This document shows positions 37,365-45,799 of a stretch of 64,000 bases of DNA, piece after piece. Within the stretch, counting starts at the first letter, position 1. Each line of letters opens with the position of its first letter. Source of the stretch: Planctomycetota bacterium (GTDB taxonomy: Bacteria; Planctomycetota; Planctomycetia; Planctomycetales; Planctomycetaceae); NCBI GenBank assembly GCA_018242525.1, contig JAFEBS010000008.1, positions 213,809 to 277,808 of the forward strand, read 5' to 3'. A program made the position numbers and the translations under genes. Below the pieces are notes generated by a model that was not told the origin of the DNA, made no database searches, and saw only the letters and a list, made by a program, of their open reading frames with translations.

Positions 37365-39035
37365 TCACGTTGTTGCTGCGGCAGGCTCGTTGGTACTGCT
37401 GATCGGATTCAGCGAGTCAGGTACCACCTTCATCAGCGTGTCCGGCATCTCGATCCCGGCGACGTCTTTCAGGACCTGCATCATCGGGGGGAGCGACCGG
37501 GACATGTTTTGCAGGAAGTTGGCCGTGCTGCTGGTACCGTTGGCACCGCCACCTTCCCAGACGACGATCTTGTCGAACTTGATGTTCGAGATGGCGCGGG
37601 CCGAGGCTTCAGTCAACTTGTCCAGGTGTTCCAACATCATCAACTGGAAGGCGGGTTGGGCACCGCCGCAGGCATCGATGATCCGCTGCAGACCTTCCCC
37701 CTTCTTCGCCAGGATCTCGTACTGGCCGCGGGCTTCCGCTTCCAGCTTGGCGAAGATTGCGCGGGCTTCCCCTTCGGCTTCAATCGTTTGACGTTCGGCG
37801 GCGGCGGACGCTTCGACCAGGACCTTGGCCTTCTGAGCTTTGGCGACGGCTTCCAGTTCCGCCCGCTTTTCCGCCTCGACACGTTCGGCGTCGGCGATGG
37901 CCGCCTTGGCCATGGCCCTGTTCTGGGCTTCCTGGACGGCCGCTTCCGCCTCGCGCTTGCGTGTTTCCGAAATCTGGTAGGCTTCGGCGTTCTTCACTCC
38001 CAACTCGGCCTTGGACGCCGCGATCTTGGCTTGTGCAAGGTTTTCCCCTTCGATCGCCGTCGCATTCGCTTCCGCGGTCTTGATTCGCATTTCGCGTTCG
38101 GCGGCCTTGACCTGCGATTCGCGTTCAAACACCGCGGTCTGTTCGCCGATCTGCCGTTCCTTGTCCATTTCCGCCAGCCGGATCGCCTGATCACGAGCGG
38201 CCGTCCGTATTCCGATTTCGCGTTCTTTTTCCAATTCCGCCAGCCGAATGGCCTGCTCGCGTTCGGCGCCACGGACGCCAATGTCCCGTTCTTTCGTGGC
38301 GTTGCTGATCTGAATCTGCTTGTCACGGTTCGCTTCGGCGACGCGAGTTTCCCCCATCCGTTCCTGATCGGCGACGTCACCGCGTGCCTGTTGAATGGCC
38401 TGCGAGGCGGCCTTCTGGCCGATGGCATCGATATAGCCGGATTCGTCCGTGATATCGGTGATGTTGACGTTGATCAGCACCAGCCCGATCTTTTTCAGTT
38501 CCGGTTCCAGGGAATTCTGGATGTGCGACAGGAACGTGTCGCGGTCCTTGTTGATGTCCTCGATTCTCATCGAGGCAATTACCTGACGCAGTTGTCCAAA
38601 GATGATTTCCTGGGCCTGTTTTTCCACTTCCTTCCGCGGCAACCCCAACAGGCGGATGGCGGCATTGTTCATGAATTCGGGCGTCGTGCCGATGGCGACC
38701 GTGAACACACTGGGGACATTCACGCGGATGTTTTCCGTCGACAACGCACCACGCAGCGGAATCTCGATCTGAATCGGTTCCAGGTTCAGATAGTCATAGT
38801 CCTGGATCAGCGGAATCACAAACGTGGCTCCGCCGTGAACGCACTTCACCGCGTTTCCTTTTCCCGCCATCCCGTAGATGACCAGGATTCGATTGCTGGG
38901 ACACCGCTTGAAACGCTTGGCCAGCAACATCAGGAAGCTGAAGAGCATGATCCCGACAAACACATAAATCGCGGCCTGCCAGAAGACCGGATTCTTGAGC
39001 AGGTCGTCGTTGGCGGCGAGCAGCAGCGTGGTCAT
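37365..39035 (-). CDS. Flotillin-family protein
   Basis: A 556-residue flotillin/SPFH protein that would organise membrane microdomains. A single N-terminal membrane helix (FWQAAIYVFVGIMLFSFLML) precedes the SPFH domain (about residues 40-220). Then come about 230 residues of coiled coil rich in Ala/Glu/Arg, with tandem units such as IRLAELEKEREIGIRT and IRLAEMDKERQIGEQT. A short C-terminal domain follows. GGAAAGG precedes the ATG. An nfeD-like gene lies 184 bases upstream on the same strand, the usual partnership. Confidence 0.93.
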   Translation of the reverse strand: MTTLLLAANDDLLKNPVFWQAAIYVFVGIMLFSFLMLLAKRFKRCPSNRILVIYGMAGKGNAVKCVHGGATFVIPLIQDYDYLNLEPIQIEIPLRGALSTENIRVNVPSVFTVAIGTTPEFMNNAAIRLLGLPRKEVEKQAQEIIFGQLRQVIASMRIEDINKDRDTFLSHIQNSLEPELKKIGLVLINVNITDITDESGYIDAIGQKAASQAIQQARGDVADQERMGETRVAEANRDKQIQISNATKERDIGVRGAEREQAIRLAELEKEREIGIRTAARDQAIRLAEMDKERQIGEQTAVFERESQVKAAEREMRIKTAEANATAIEGENLAQAKIAASKAELGVKNAEAYQISETRKREAEAAVQEAQNRAMAKAAIADAERVEAEKRAELEAVAKAQKAKVLVEASAAAERQTIEAEGEARAIFAKLEAEARGQYEILAKKGEGLQRIIDACGGAQPAFQLMMLEHLDKLTEASARAISNIKFDKIVVWEGGGANGTSSTANFLQNMSRSLPPMMQVLKDVAGIEMPDTLMKVVPDSLNPISSTNEPAAATT

Positions 39036-39219
39036 GGTACGTACCTTTCCCGTTGGAAAAGAGGTGAAACGTCTCGTTTTCGGTTTGAATCAGTGTGGTG
39101 AGCGTGGGGGACCACACGCCACAAGGAAATGGGAATTCGATCTGGACTCGGAGAAACCGGATGTGCCAGCGAGGGATTTCCCGTTGGACAACGGCAGACC
39201 AATCCCTCGCGGGTCTGCT

Positions 39220-39834
39220 TCAGACTTTGGCAGACGCTGCCGAAACCTCGACAGAATCCGGACCGATCACCCTGGTCACCACGATTGTGGATCCGGTGGG
39301 CAATTCGGACTGATCCGTCCAAGCCGTCAATTCCACTGTACGGTTCTGGAGATTGAGGACGATTTTGCCGGCCCCTTGATGGGCACCGGGAACTCTTAGA
39401 TAAACATTGCCCGTCAGCCCCACCGCGCGTTCGATGCGGACACTCCCGTCGGCACGCAGCCGACGCAGTTGCTGCATCAGCCAATGGACGATGTACATCG
39501 CGGCCAGTCCGGCCAGCGAAGCAATCAGCAGCGAAGGTCCCTCGGAGATCTGATTGGAAAGTGAGGCCATTCCCGCCAGGCCGAAAAAGGTCGTGGCAGC
39601 CACGATCGTCCGAAACGTCACAATTCCGAAGAACCACGTGGAACTGTGATGGTGGGCTCCGTGATCGTGAGTCTCCAGGCTGTGGTCGCCATCGGCACCA
39701 TCAAGGTCGTCCAGATCAGCGTCTGTATCGCCACCAAAATCATGATCGCCGGACAGACCGACCAGGGTCATGATCGTCTGACAGATCAGCAGAGTCCCCC
39801 CAAACAAGGCACATGCGGTGAAGATGGATGTCAC
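39220..39834 (-). CDS. NfeD-like membrane protein
   Basis: A 204-residue protein with an N-terminal helix (FTACALFGGTLLICQTIMTLV), an acidic/His loop (DTDADLDDLDGADGDH, then HDHGAHHHSS), two further membrane helices, and a C-terminal OB-fold (GLTGNVYLRVPGAHQGAGKI, then TGSTIVVTRVIGPDSVEV), as in NfeD proteins that associate with flotillins. GTG 39834 with GGAAAGGGG upstream is the likely start; the frame is open to 39885. The acidic/His loop could bind metal ions. Confidence 0.82.
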   Translation of the reverse strand: MTSIFTACALFGGTLLICQTIMTLVGLSGDHDFGGDTDADLDDLDGADGDHSLETHDHGAHHHSSTWFFGIVTFRTIVAATTFFGLAGMASLSNQISEGPSLLIASLAGLAAMYIVHWLMQQLRRLRADGSVRIERAVGLTGNVYLRVPGAHQGAGKIVLNLQNRTVELTAWTDQSELPTGSTIVVTRVIGPDSVEVSAASAKV

Positions 39835-39950
39835 GGTGGCCCCTTTCCTGGAAAGGTCGTGTTTCTTTCGATTTGCCACAGTCAACGAAAAGCAGGTCGC
39901 GTCGGATCACAGAATCGGAATGGTACTGAGTTTTACTCACGAAACCGCTC

Positions 39951-40946
39951 CTACTCAGACCGTAAAGGGCGCAGCATCAACGAGTTGGTAGCGTCGGCCG
40001 CTCCCTTGTTCTCGAACAGGACACGATAGACTTCACTCATGATCGGGGTCTCGATCCCCTCTTGCTCAGAGATTTCAAACACACTTTTGGCGGTGGCGAC
40101 CCCTTCTGCGACCGATTCCATGCCGGCCAGGATCTGGGCGAGCGTCTTTCCGCGTCCCAGTTCCTCGCCGACGCGGCGGTTGCGACCATACCTGCTGACA
40201 CAGGTCGTGATCAAATCCCCGATTCCAGCCAGCCCGGAAAACGTGGCGGGTTCCGCACCGAAGCGCACGCCAAACCGGGTCATTTCGACCAGGCCGCGTG
40301 TCATCAGCGAGGATTTGGCGTTGTCTCCGTACCCCAGTCCGTCTCCGATCCCGGCAGCGATGGCGATGACGTTCTTCAAGGCACCGGCCATTTCCACGCC
40401 GATCAGGTCCAGGTTTGTATAGACGCGGAATCGCTGAGTGTTGAACATCCGCTGGACCTGGCGTGCCAGACCCAGGTCTCCGCTGGCGGCGACCACGGTG
40501 GCCGGTAATTGCCGGGCAATCTCTTCCGCATGACTGGGGCCACTCAGCGCCACCACTCCGCGGTTCCCCAAGACATCCAGGATGATCTCGCTCGGGCGTT
40601 GAAAGGTGGAGTTTTCGATCCCCTTGATGACGCTGATGATCGGCGTTAGTGGGGCAATATGAGGCTTCGCACCGACCAGCGCCGACCGCAGGAACTGAGT
40701 GGGAACGGCCGCGACGACGAAATCGGCACCCTGGAGCGCCTGCTCAAGATTCGCTGTCACAGTCACATTGTCCGGCAAGTGAACACCAGGCAGCAGTCGC
40801 CGGTTTTCGCGATCATTCTGCATCTGCCCGGCATACTCGGGGTTGCGAGCCCAGATCGAGACTTCCTGATCTGCGTGATCCGCCACAAGGATCGAGCAGG
40901 CGGTGGCCATGGCTCCGCCGCCCAGAAATGTGACTTTTGTGGTCAT
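39951..40946 (-). CDS. gpsA: NAD(P)-dependent glycerol-3-phosphate dehydrogenase
   Basis: A 331-residue GpsA, which reduces dihydroxyacetone phosphate to sn-glycerol 3-phosphate for phospholipid synthesis. The Rossmann loop is FLGGGAMATA. VAAVPTQFLR, VIKGIEN, ALSGPSHAEEIA, ALKNVIAIAAGIGDGLGYGDNAK (split over 20 residues) and GLAGIGDLITTC are family motifs, with the catalytic Lys in ALKN. ATG 40946 is chosen; the frame is open to 41066. Confidence 0.95.
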   Translation of the reverse strand: MTTKVTFLGGGAMATACSILVADHADQEVSIWARNPEYAGQMQNDRENRRLLPGVHLPDNVTVTANLEQALQGADFVVAAVPTQFLRSALVGAKPHIAPLTPIISVIKGIENSTFQRPSEIILDVLGNRGVVALSGPSHAEEIARQLPATVVAASGDLGLARQVQRMFNTQRFRVYTNLDLIGVEMAGALKNVIAIAAGIGDGLGYGDNAKSSLMTRGLVEMTRFGVRFGAEPATFSGLAGIGDLITTCVSRYGRNRRVGEELGRGKTLAQILAGMESVAEGVATAKSVFEISEQEGIETPIMSEVYRVLFENKGAADATNSLMLRPLRSE

Positions 40947-41106
40947 GATTCGTCCGTCAAGTTGGCGGAATCCAGGTGCCGGGGCGGATTGCAACGAGTT
41001 CGCAGGCTTGATTGGGTCCGTGAAACCAGAATTGTCGAAATCCGTTTGCCGCTCCCCGGAATCCAACCTAGATTTCTGCTGGTCGATTCCTCATTGGAGC
41101 ATGGTA

Positions 41107-41343
41107 ATGCAAACTGTCACCGAACAACAGAATTCGCGTCCCTTCGTGGACCGTCGGAGTCCGGGGGCCATTCGCGATGGAGTGCCCGAGCGACGTCAGT
41201 TCAGCGCCTCGGTCAACACCACTCGCCCTGAAGTTGCGGAACTGTCGGAAGCGGTGGATCAGTACAAACTGAAACATCACCGCCGGTTCATCACATTTGA
41301 AGAATTGTACGGCGTCCTTACCGAACTGGGTTACCATAAGTAA
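41107..41343 (+). CDS. Small conserved planctomycete-type protein
   Basis: A 78-residue soluble protein. The first half is charged and probably flexible (RSPGAIRDGVPERRQFSAS). The second half, ELSEAVDQYKLKHHRRFITF, then EELYGVLTELGYHK, matches a pattern I recall from small planctomycete proteins, in which a helix with YKLxHxRRFI is followed by EExxxVxxxLGYxK. GGAG lies nine bases before ATG 41107 and three before ATG 41101, so 41107 is favoured. Function unknown. Confidence 0.7.
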   Translation: MQTVTEQQNSRPFVDRRSPGAIRDGVPERRQFSASVNTTRPEVAELSEAVDQYKLKHHRRFITFEELYGVLTELGYHK

Positions 41344-41401
41344 CCGGCGTCTCGTGGTACCCAGCGGGCCGCATCGGCTAAATCGCGGTAGCCTTAAAAC
41401 T

Positions 41402-41476
41402 ATAGCCCGACGCGCGAGCGAGGGATTCGTCGATGCGTGTCCAACTTGAGGGTCCCTCGATCGCGCGTCGGGCTAT
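41402..41476. repeat. 24-bp inverted repeat
   Basis: ATAGCCCGACGCGCGAGCGA (41402 onward) pairs with 41453-41476 at 23 of 24 positions across a 27-base loop. It lies downstream of the 78-residue protein gene and could end its transcript or be a dispersed element. Confidence 0.8.
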
Positions 41477-41595
41477 TGTCCCAGGTTTATGCAACGCGGT
41501 TTAGAATCCGCCGAAGAAAAGACACGACGCAACGCGCAGTTGAACCGCGGTCGTTGCGTCGAAGTCATTCGAATTCTGATGTGCCACCTAATGGT

Positions 41596-41946
41596 TTACC
41601 ACTTGCCGTGGTGGTTACCGCCGCCGTTGCCGCCTTCGCCACCACCGCTGTAACCACTGACCAGGTCGCAGGTGGTGTTCGTGTCGCAGTCATCGACGGA
41701 ATCGACGAAGCAACTGCCAGCGATGGATCCCTTCTGCTTGCCGTTGCAAACCGAATTGAAGCCCGTGTAGCAGAACGACTGATTGATGGAACCGAAGGCG
41801 TTCGAGACGTCGTTCAGTTCGGTATTGATGGCCACGGAGACCTCGCTCAGTCCGACAACCATCGCCAGAACGGCGATTGTCAGGACCAGGACCAGTTCCG
41901 CCGAGATGATCACGCCAGCTTCGTCATGCCAGAAATTCTTCAACAT
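41596..41946 (-). CDS. Flp-like type IVb pilin or pseudopilin
   Basis: A 116-residue protein: LKNFWHDEAGVIISAELVLV followed by a hydrophobic helix and a Ser/Asn-rich soluble part with six Cys and a Gly/His-rich tail. The 'DEAG...SAELVL' leader resembles a short prepilin signal with Glu at the +5-like position. The Cys set (CYTGFNSVC, SCF, DDC, TTC) may form disulfides outside the cell. AGGAG lies eight bases upstream of ATG 41946; the frame is open to 42078. No secretion genes are adjacent. Confidence 0.6.
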   Translation of the reverse strand: MLKNFWHDEAGVIISAELVLVLTIAVLAMVVGLSEVSVAINTELNDVSNAFGSINQSFCYTGFNSVCNGKQKGSIAGSCFVDSVDDCDTNTTCDLVSGYSGGGEGGNGGGNHHGKW

Positions 41947-42690
41947 GTGCAATGCTCCTGAGTTCCAAGTTTTAACTGAATTCAATGTGTGAACGTGAAT
42001 TCGGGTGTTCTCAGCCGCCGTGCTGTTGAAGTCTGGATCCGTCGCCAAACGGAAAACCAAGTTCGTCCGTCGATCCATCGCAGATCGCGCTGACCCGAAA
42101 TCAGGTCGCGACCATCAACGTCGGATGCGAATGGTTCCGCCCCGGTTCATTCGGGCCGGACGCCTTTGACTGGCCAGTCCAAGCATGCAGTTCGCACCAA
42201 CAGGTTGACGGAAGATCGTTACGCAGCGCATGTGCCGAAGTCAGAAGCACTGGCGTGCTGGCAGGTGACGAGGGCTCTATGAGGCTCAAGGAACCTCGGC
42301 CAGGACGGGACTTGCGACGAACTTGACCTTCGAGAAGATTGCCGCGGAGGCCGATTGACGACACCCGGCGCGCTCACGAATCTTAGCACTCTGTCGTGAG
42401 GCATGTTTCAAGGAGTACGCGCTTCGCAAATCGGCAGCGACGCGTGGAGAATCTTCGCAACTGATTGAAGAAACAATGGTTACGGCACATTGCGGGTTGG
42501 GATTTGCGGGTTCTGCGGCTTGAGCGGTGTTCACCGGGCTGAAGGGGGTGTTGCCGATCCACAACGTCTGTGTTGCGGAAGCACAACTCGCTCAGGTTCC
42601 TTGTGAACGAGCTGGCGGATCTGGGACAGTCCTGTTTCGCCGCTGTTTTCCTCGGTGAATATCCAATCTCCAGTCGCTGGCGGGTGCGCG
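41947..42690. other. Long intergenic region upstream of pilin-like and iscA-like genes
   Basis: More than 700 bases without a supported gene. Three reverse frames of 67-92 codons (42101-42586) lack ribosome sites and family features. The region probably holds the promoter of the pilin-like gene. No repeat was recognised. Confidence 0.4.
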
Positions 42691-42720
42691 TTGTTGTTTT
42701 CTGGAAAATTCGCGTATAAT
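42691..42720 (+). promoter_or_regulatory. Promoter of the IscA-type gene
   Basis: TTGTTG (42691-42696), an 18-base spacer and a consensus TATAAT (42715-42720). The predicted start is about 57 bases before the ATG, which has an AGGAG ribosome site. Confidence 0.65.
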
Positions 42721-42783
42721 TGCCGCGACTGCGTGATTAGGTGCGCAGCCTTCCATGCGACCTTCCAATCAGGAGATATAGAA

Positions 42784-43119
42784 ATGTCTGTGATCACGTT
42801 GACTGAAAAGGCTGCCGGCGAAATCAAGCGAGTCATGACCGAGCAGAAGATGTCCGAGGAATCCGTCCTGCGGATTGGCGTCGCGGCGGGCGGTTGCCGT
42901 GGCTTCGAGTACATCCTGGGTTTCGACAACGCGACGGACGAAACCAAGGATCAGGTGATCGAGCAACACGGGATCAAGGTCGCCGTCGACAAGAAGAGTT
43001 CCCTGTACCTCGACGGCACGACGCTCGACTTCCTGGACGAATTGAATCATCGCGGATTCAAGTTCAACAATCCAAACGTGGTGCAATCGTGCGGCTGCGG
43101 TAGCAGTTTCTCGGCATAA
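42784..43119 (+). CDS. HesB/IscA-type iron-sulfur carrier
   Basis: A 111-residue A-type carrier that passes Fe-S clusters to target proteins. The three cluster Cys are visible in [10 protein letters not shown] and in the C-terminal SCGCGSSF. The N-terminal [16 protein letters not shown] is typical. ATG 42784 has AGGAG nine bases upstream. The gene is bounded by its own promoter and a strong terminator and appears to be monocistronic. Confidence 0.92.
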   Translation: MSVITLTEKAAGEIKRVMTEQKMSEESVLRIGVAAGGCRGFEYILGFDNATDETKDQVIEQHGIKVAVDKKSSLYLDGTTLDFLDELNHRGFKFNNPNVVQSCGCGSSFSA

Positions 43120-43161
43120 TTGTGTGAGCCTCGGGATGTCCATCCTGAACTGATCCATCAA

Positions 43162-43190
43162 CCCGGCTTGAATCCAAGCCGGGTTTTCTT
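43162..43190 (+). terminator. Intrinsic terminator after the IscA-type gene
   Basis: CCCGGCTTG-AATC-CAAGCCGGG is followed by TTTTCTT, a 9-bp perfect stem with a four-base loop and a T-run. Confidence 0.85.
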
Positions 43191-43224
43191 ATTCGTGGGC
43201 GAACAGCCAGAAGAAGGGCGAACG

Positions 43225-44007
43225 ATGAATTTGAAGGGGCGGAACGCGCTGGTGACGGGGTCTTCCCGCGGGATTGGCAAGGGTTGCGCGATCGAAATGG
43301 CACGGGCGGGAGCGAACGTTGCCGTCAATTACTTTTCGCACGCCGCCGAGGGGGAAGCGGTCGCCACCGAGATTCGCAGCCTTGGCAGCCGGGCCCTGGT
43401 ACTGCAGGGGGATGTCTCCAGCCAACAGCGAATCGAAGAAATGGTGGCCGAAACCGCGGCCGAATTCGGCAGCCTGGATCTGTTCGTTTCCAACGCCGTT
43501 TTCAGCGACCGCCAGTTGATGCTGGAAGCGGATCTGGATGGCTTCCGTCGAACGATCGATGTCGGCATGTGGGGCGCGTTTTACGGGTTGCGCGCCGCCG
43601 CAATGCAGATGGTGAAACAGGGGCACGGCGGTTCGATTGTCATCATCAGTTCGCCGCACGCGGTGATTCCGATCCCCACGGCCATGGCCTATAACATGGC
43701 CAAGGCGGCGATCGATCACATGGCCCGCACCGCAGCCATCGAACTGGCCGAGCATCGAATCCGCGTCAACATCGTCCACCCTGGCTGGATCGACACCCCC
43801 GGCGAACGAAAATTCTTCACGGAAGAACAACTGGCCGTCGGTGGCTCGAAACTGCCCTGGAAACGACTGGGACGCCCGGACGAGATTGGCAAAAGTGTCA
43901 CGTTCATCCTGAGTGACGACGCGGACTACATGACCGGCAGCACGATCACCGTCGATGGCGGCGTCAGTTTGCCGTGGTGGTCTTCACGGTCGGATGGGAA
44001 TCTGTGA
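43225..44007 (+). CDS. Short-chain dehydrogenase/reductase (SDR)
   Basis: A 260-residue classical SDR. NAD(P)-binding TGSSRGIGKG, the SNAVFSD segment in place of the usual NNAG, catalytic Ser in IIISSPHA, Tyr and Lys in YNMAKAA, and HPGWIDTPGE are visible. The C-terminal GSTITVDGG is typical of 3-ketoacyl-reductase-like and glucose-dehydrogenase-like SDRs. The substrate is unknown. ATG 43225 fits the family start; the frame is open to 43120. Confidence 0.87.
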   Translation: MNLKGRNALVTGSSRGIGKGCAIEMARAGANVAVNYFSHAAEGEAVATEIRSLGSRALVLQGDVSSQQRIEEMVAETAAEFGSLDLFVSNAVFSDRQLMLEADLDGFRRTIDVGMWGAFYGLRAAAMQMVKQGHGGSIVIISSPHAVIPIPTAMAYNMAKAAIDHMARTAAIELAEHRIRVNIVHPGWIDTPGERKFFTEEQLAVGGSKLPWKRLGRPDEIGKSVTFILSDDADYMTGSTITVDGGVSLPWWSSRSDGNL

Positions 44008-44100
44008 CGAGACCGAGGCACCGGCATCATTGGATGCGATTGAATTTACATTCGCGGGTCCCGAATCAAGAAAACGCCCGCAGCCGGTGCCGTGCAGAAT

Positions 44101-44129
44101 ACACCCGCGGCTAGCGCCTTGCGGCTCAC
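44101..44129 (+). repeat. 29-bp dispersed repeat overlapping the folP stop
   Basis: It is identical to 31064-31092. The TCA at 44126-44128, within the repeat, is the complement of the folP TGA, so the repeat supplies that gene's stop codon. Confidence 0.85.
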
Positions 44130-45001
44130 GAACCATGTGCCCGCGGGTCGTGGCCGCGGGCCGCGGCAAGGAACGCGTTAATCGCGTCGCGGTTGGCGGC
44201 GACGTCATGCACTCGAAGAATATCCACCCCCTGGTGAGCCAGTGCCACCGAAACCCCCACGGTTCCGAACAATCGCTCGTCCACGGCACGGCCGATCACT
44301 TTCTGCAGGAACCGCTTGCGGGAATGACCGATCAGGATCGGGCGGCCGAGTGTTTGAAACTGTGAAACGGCGTTCAGGATTTCGATGTTGTGCCGAGCCG
44401 TCTTGCCAAAACCGACGCCGGGGTCAAAGACGATTCTGTCGGGGCGAATGCCGGCCCCGGCCAGGGTCTGCAGTCGTTCCTCAAAAAAATCGCGAATCTC
44501 GCTGACCACATGCGCGTACTGGGGGTTCAACTGCATGGTTTGAGGTGTCCCCTGCATGTGCATGCAGACTATCCCGCACGGAAACTGACAGCAAACGTCG
44601 ATCATGTTTGGATCACGCAATCCGGCGATGTCGTTCACGATGCGCGCGCCCGCCTGCAGGGCGGCCCGCGCGACAGCGGGCTTTGAGGTGTCGATTGAAA
44701 TCGGAATCCGTGTCAGCGCGGCCAGTCGTTCGATGACCGGGACAACCCGGCGCAGTTCGTCGTCATCGGGGACCGGTGCCGAGCCCGGTCGAGTCGATTC
44801 GCCCCCGATGTCGAGGATGTCGGCCCCTTCTTCGATCAGCTTAAGCGCCTGGTCGACGGCGGCATCCGCCGTTAGAAAAAGACCTCCGTCAGAGAAGCTG
44901 TCGGGAGTGACATTCACGATTCCCATCAGCAGGGGTCGGGGGCCGGGGGCATTGCGGAAATCCTCAAATGCCCAGATCCGGGGAAGAGCAGTGGCATTCA
45001 T
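44126..45001 (-). CDS. folP: Dihydropteroate synthase
   Basis: A 291-residue FolP that joins p-aminobenzoate to the dihydropterin pyrophosphate in folate synthesis. MGIVNVTPDSFSDGG, IGGESTRPGS, SIDTSKPAVA, NDIAGLRD, HMQGTPQTMQ, DPGVGFGKT and GHSRKRFL are all present. The last residues (RGHDPRAHGS) run into a dispersed repeat, which gives the stop codon. This end may therefore have been altered by the repeat's insertion. No other folate gene is adjacent. Confidence 0.95.
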   Translation of the reverse strand: MNATALPRIWAFEDFRNAPGPRPLLMGIVNVTPDSFSDGGLFLTADAAVDQALKLIEEGADILDIGGESTRPGSAPVPDDDELRRVVPVIERLAALTRIPISIDTSKPAVARAALQAGARIVNDIAGLRDPNMIDVCCQFPCGIVCMHMQGTPQTMQLNPQYAHVVSEIRDFFEERLQTLAGAGIRPDRIVFDPGVGFGKTARHNIEILNAVSQFQTLGRPILIGHSRKRFLQKVIGRAVDERLFGTVGVSVALAHQGVDILRVHDVAANRDAINAFLAAARGHDPRAHGS

Positions 45002-45342
45002 GCGCGGGCTTTCTGAGGCGACAACGGAGACAAATCATCGGGGAACTCGTCGACTTTGAGATTGACTCAACGACAATACGTCAAGTGATTGGCGGCAAAA
45101 AACCGATTTTCGGATCAATTCTCCCAATCCTCACAGATAGGAAAACTTGCCCGACTCGTTTGACAAGCAGAATCCCGCCGATATTCTGCAACCTCGTGGA
45201 TGGGAAACTTGGAGCAGTTCTCCCAGTCTTCCAATGTATTCCTCACGCAGAACGACTAGGGACAGGGCTGCTGCGGGAGGTTGGCACACCGAGGGTCGGT
45301 AGCCAGTTTGGTGTCTCTGTCTAAGATTTTGAGGGGATGAGA

Positions 45343-45618
45343 ATGACTCGTATGTTTGGTTTTGCCGCTGCTGCTGCAGTGGCGGTCGTGTTGAGTGTTG
45401 GTGCTTCGGCCGAAGCTCGTAGCTGCTGCCGTCCAGCCAAGGTTCGTTGCTGCAAGCCAGTCCGGACCCGCTGCTGCCATGCTCCGAAGACCTGCTGCCA
45501 GACCGCAGCTCCTTGCGCCACTGGTTGCACCACCGGTTGCAGCGCCACTCCTGCTGCTGCTCCTGCAGCCGCTCCGAAGGACGCTCCTCCGCCACCAGTC
45601 GAAACGCCAAAGGCGTGA
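45343..45618 (+). CDS. Cysteine-pair-rich small exported protein
   Basis: A 91-residue exported protein. A signal peptide (FGFAAAAAVAVVLSVGASAEA) is followed by a basic segment with four Cys-Cys pairs (RSCCRP, VRCCKP, TRCCHA, KTCCQ) and three single Cys. It ends in an Ala/Pro tail (AAPAAAPKDAPPPPVETPKA). GAGGGG lies six bases before ATG 45343 and abuts ATG 45337, so 45343 is preferred. A strong terminator follows. It could form a disulfide-linked envelope protein or bind metal. No known family assigned. Confidence 0.7.
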   Translation: MTRMFGFAAAAAVAVVLSVGASAEARSCCRPAKVRCCKPVRTRCCHAPKTCCQTAAPCATGCTTGCSATPAAAPAAAPKDAPPPPVETPKA

Positions 45619-45678
45619 TTTTGTCACGCTCGGATGCTGCCCGTTTTCGGACGGATGGCTCCACGTGATTCTTTCATG

Positions 45679-45715
45679 AAACGGGCTTGCTCTGAATTTC
45701 GGAGCAGGCCCGTTT
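45679..45715. terminator. Bidirectional hairpin terminator
   Basis: AAACGGGCTTGCTC pairs with GAGCAGGCCCGTTT over a nine-base loop, with one G-U wobble, giving a 14-bp stem with A- and T-runs at the ends. It lies between the convergent Cys-rich and glycosyltransferase genes. Confidence 0.75.
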
Positions 45716-45799
45716 GACGTTCGAATGGTGATGGCTTTACGGTCGGCTCGAACGGTACAAGTTCCGTTCTACGTCCTCCCATCCGTTGTTCCGGCCTGG

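Noticed and set aside
37173..39101. 642-codon forward frame opposite flotillin
   Set aside because: An antisense shadow created by the repetitive GC-rich coiled-coil codons. Flotillin motifs are on the other strand.
42101..42586. Reverse frames of 67-92 codons in the long gap before the IscA-type gene
   Set aside because: No ribosome site, no signal peptide, no family similarity. Overlapping frames in the same stretch suggest chance.
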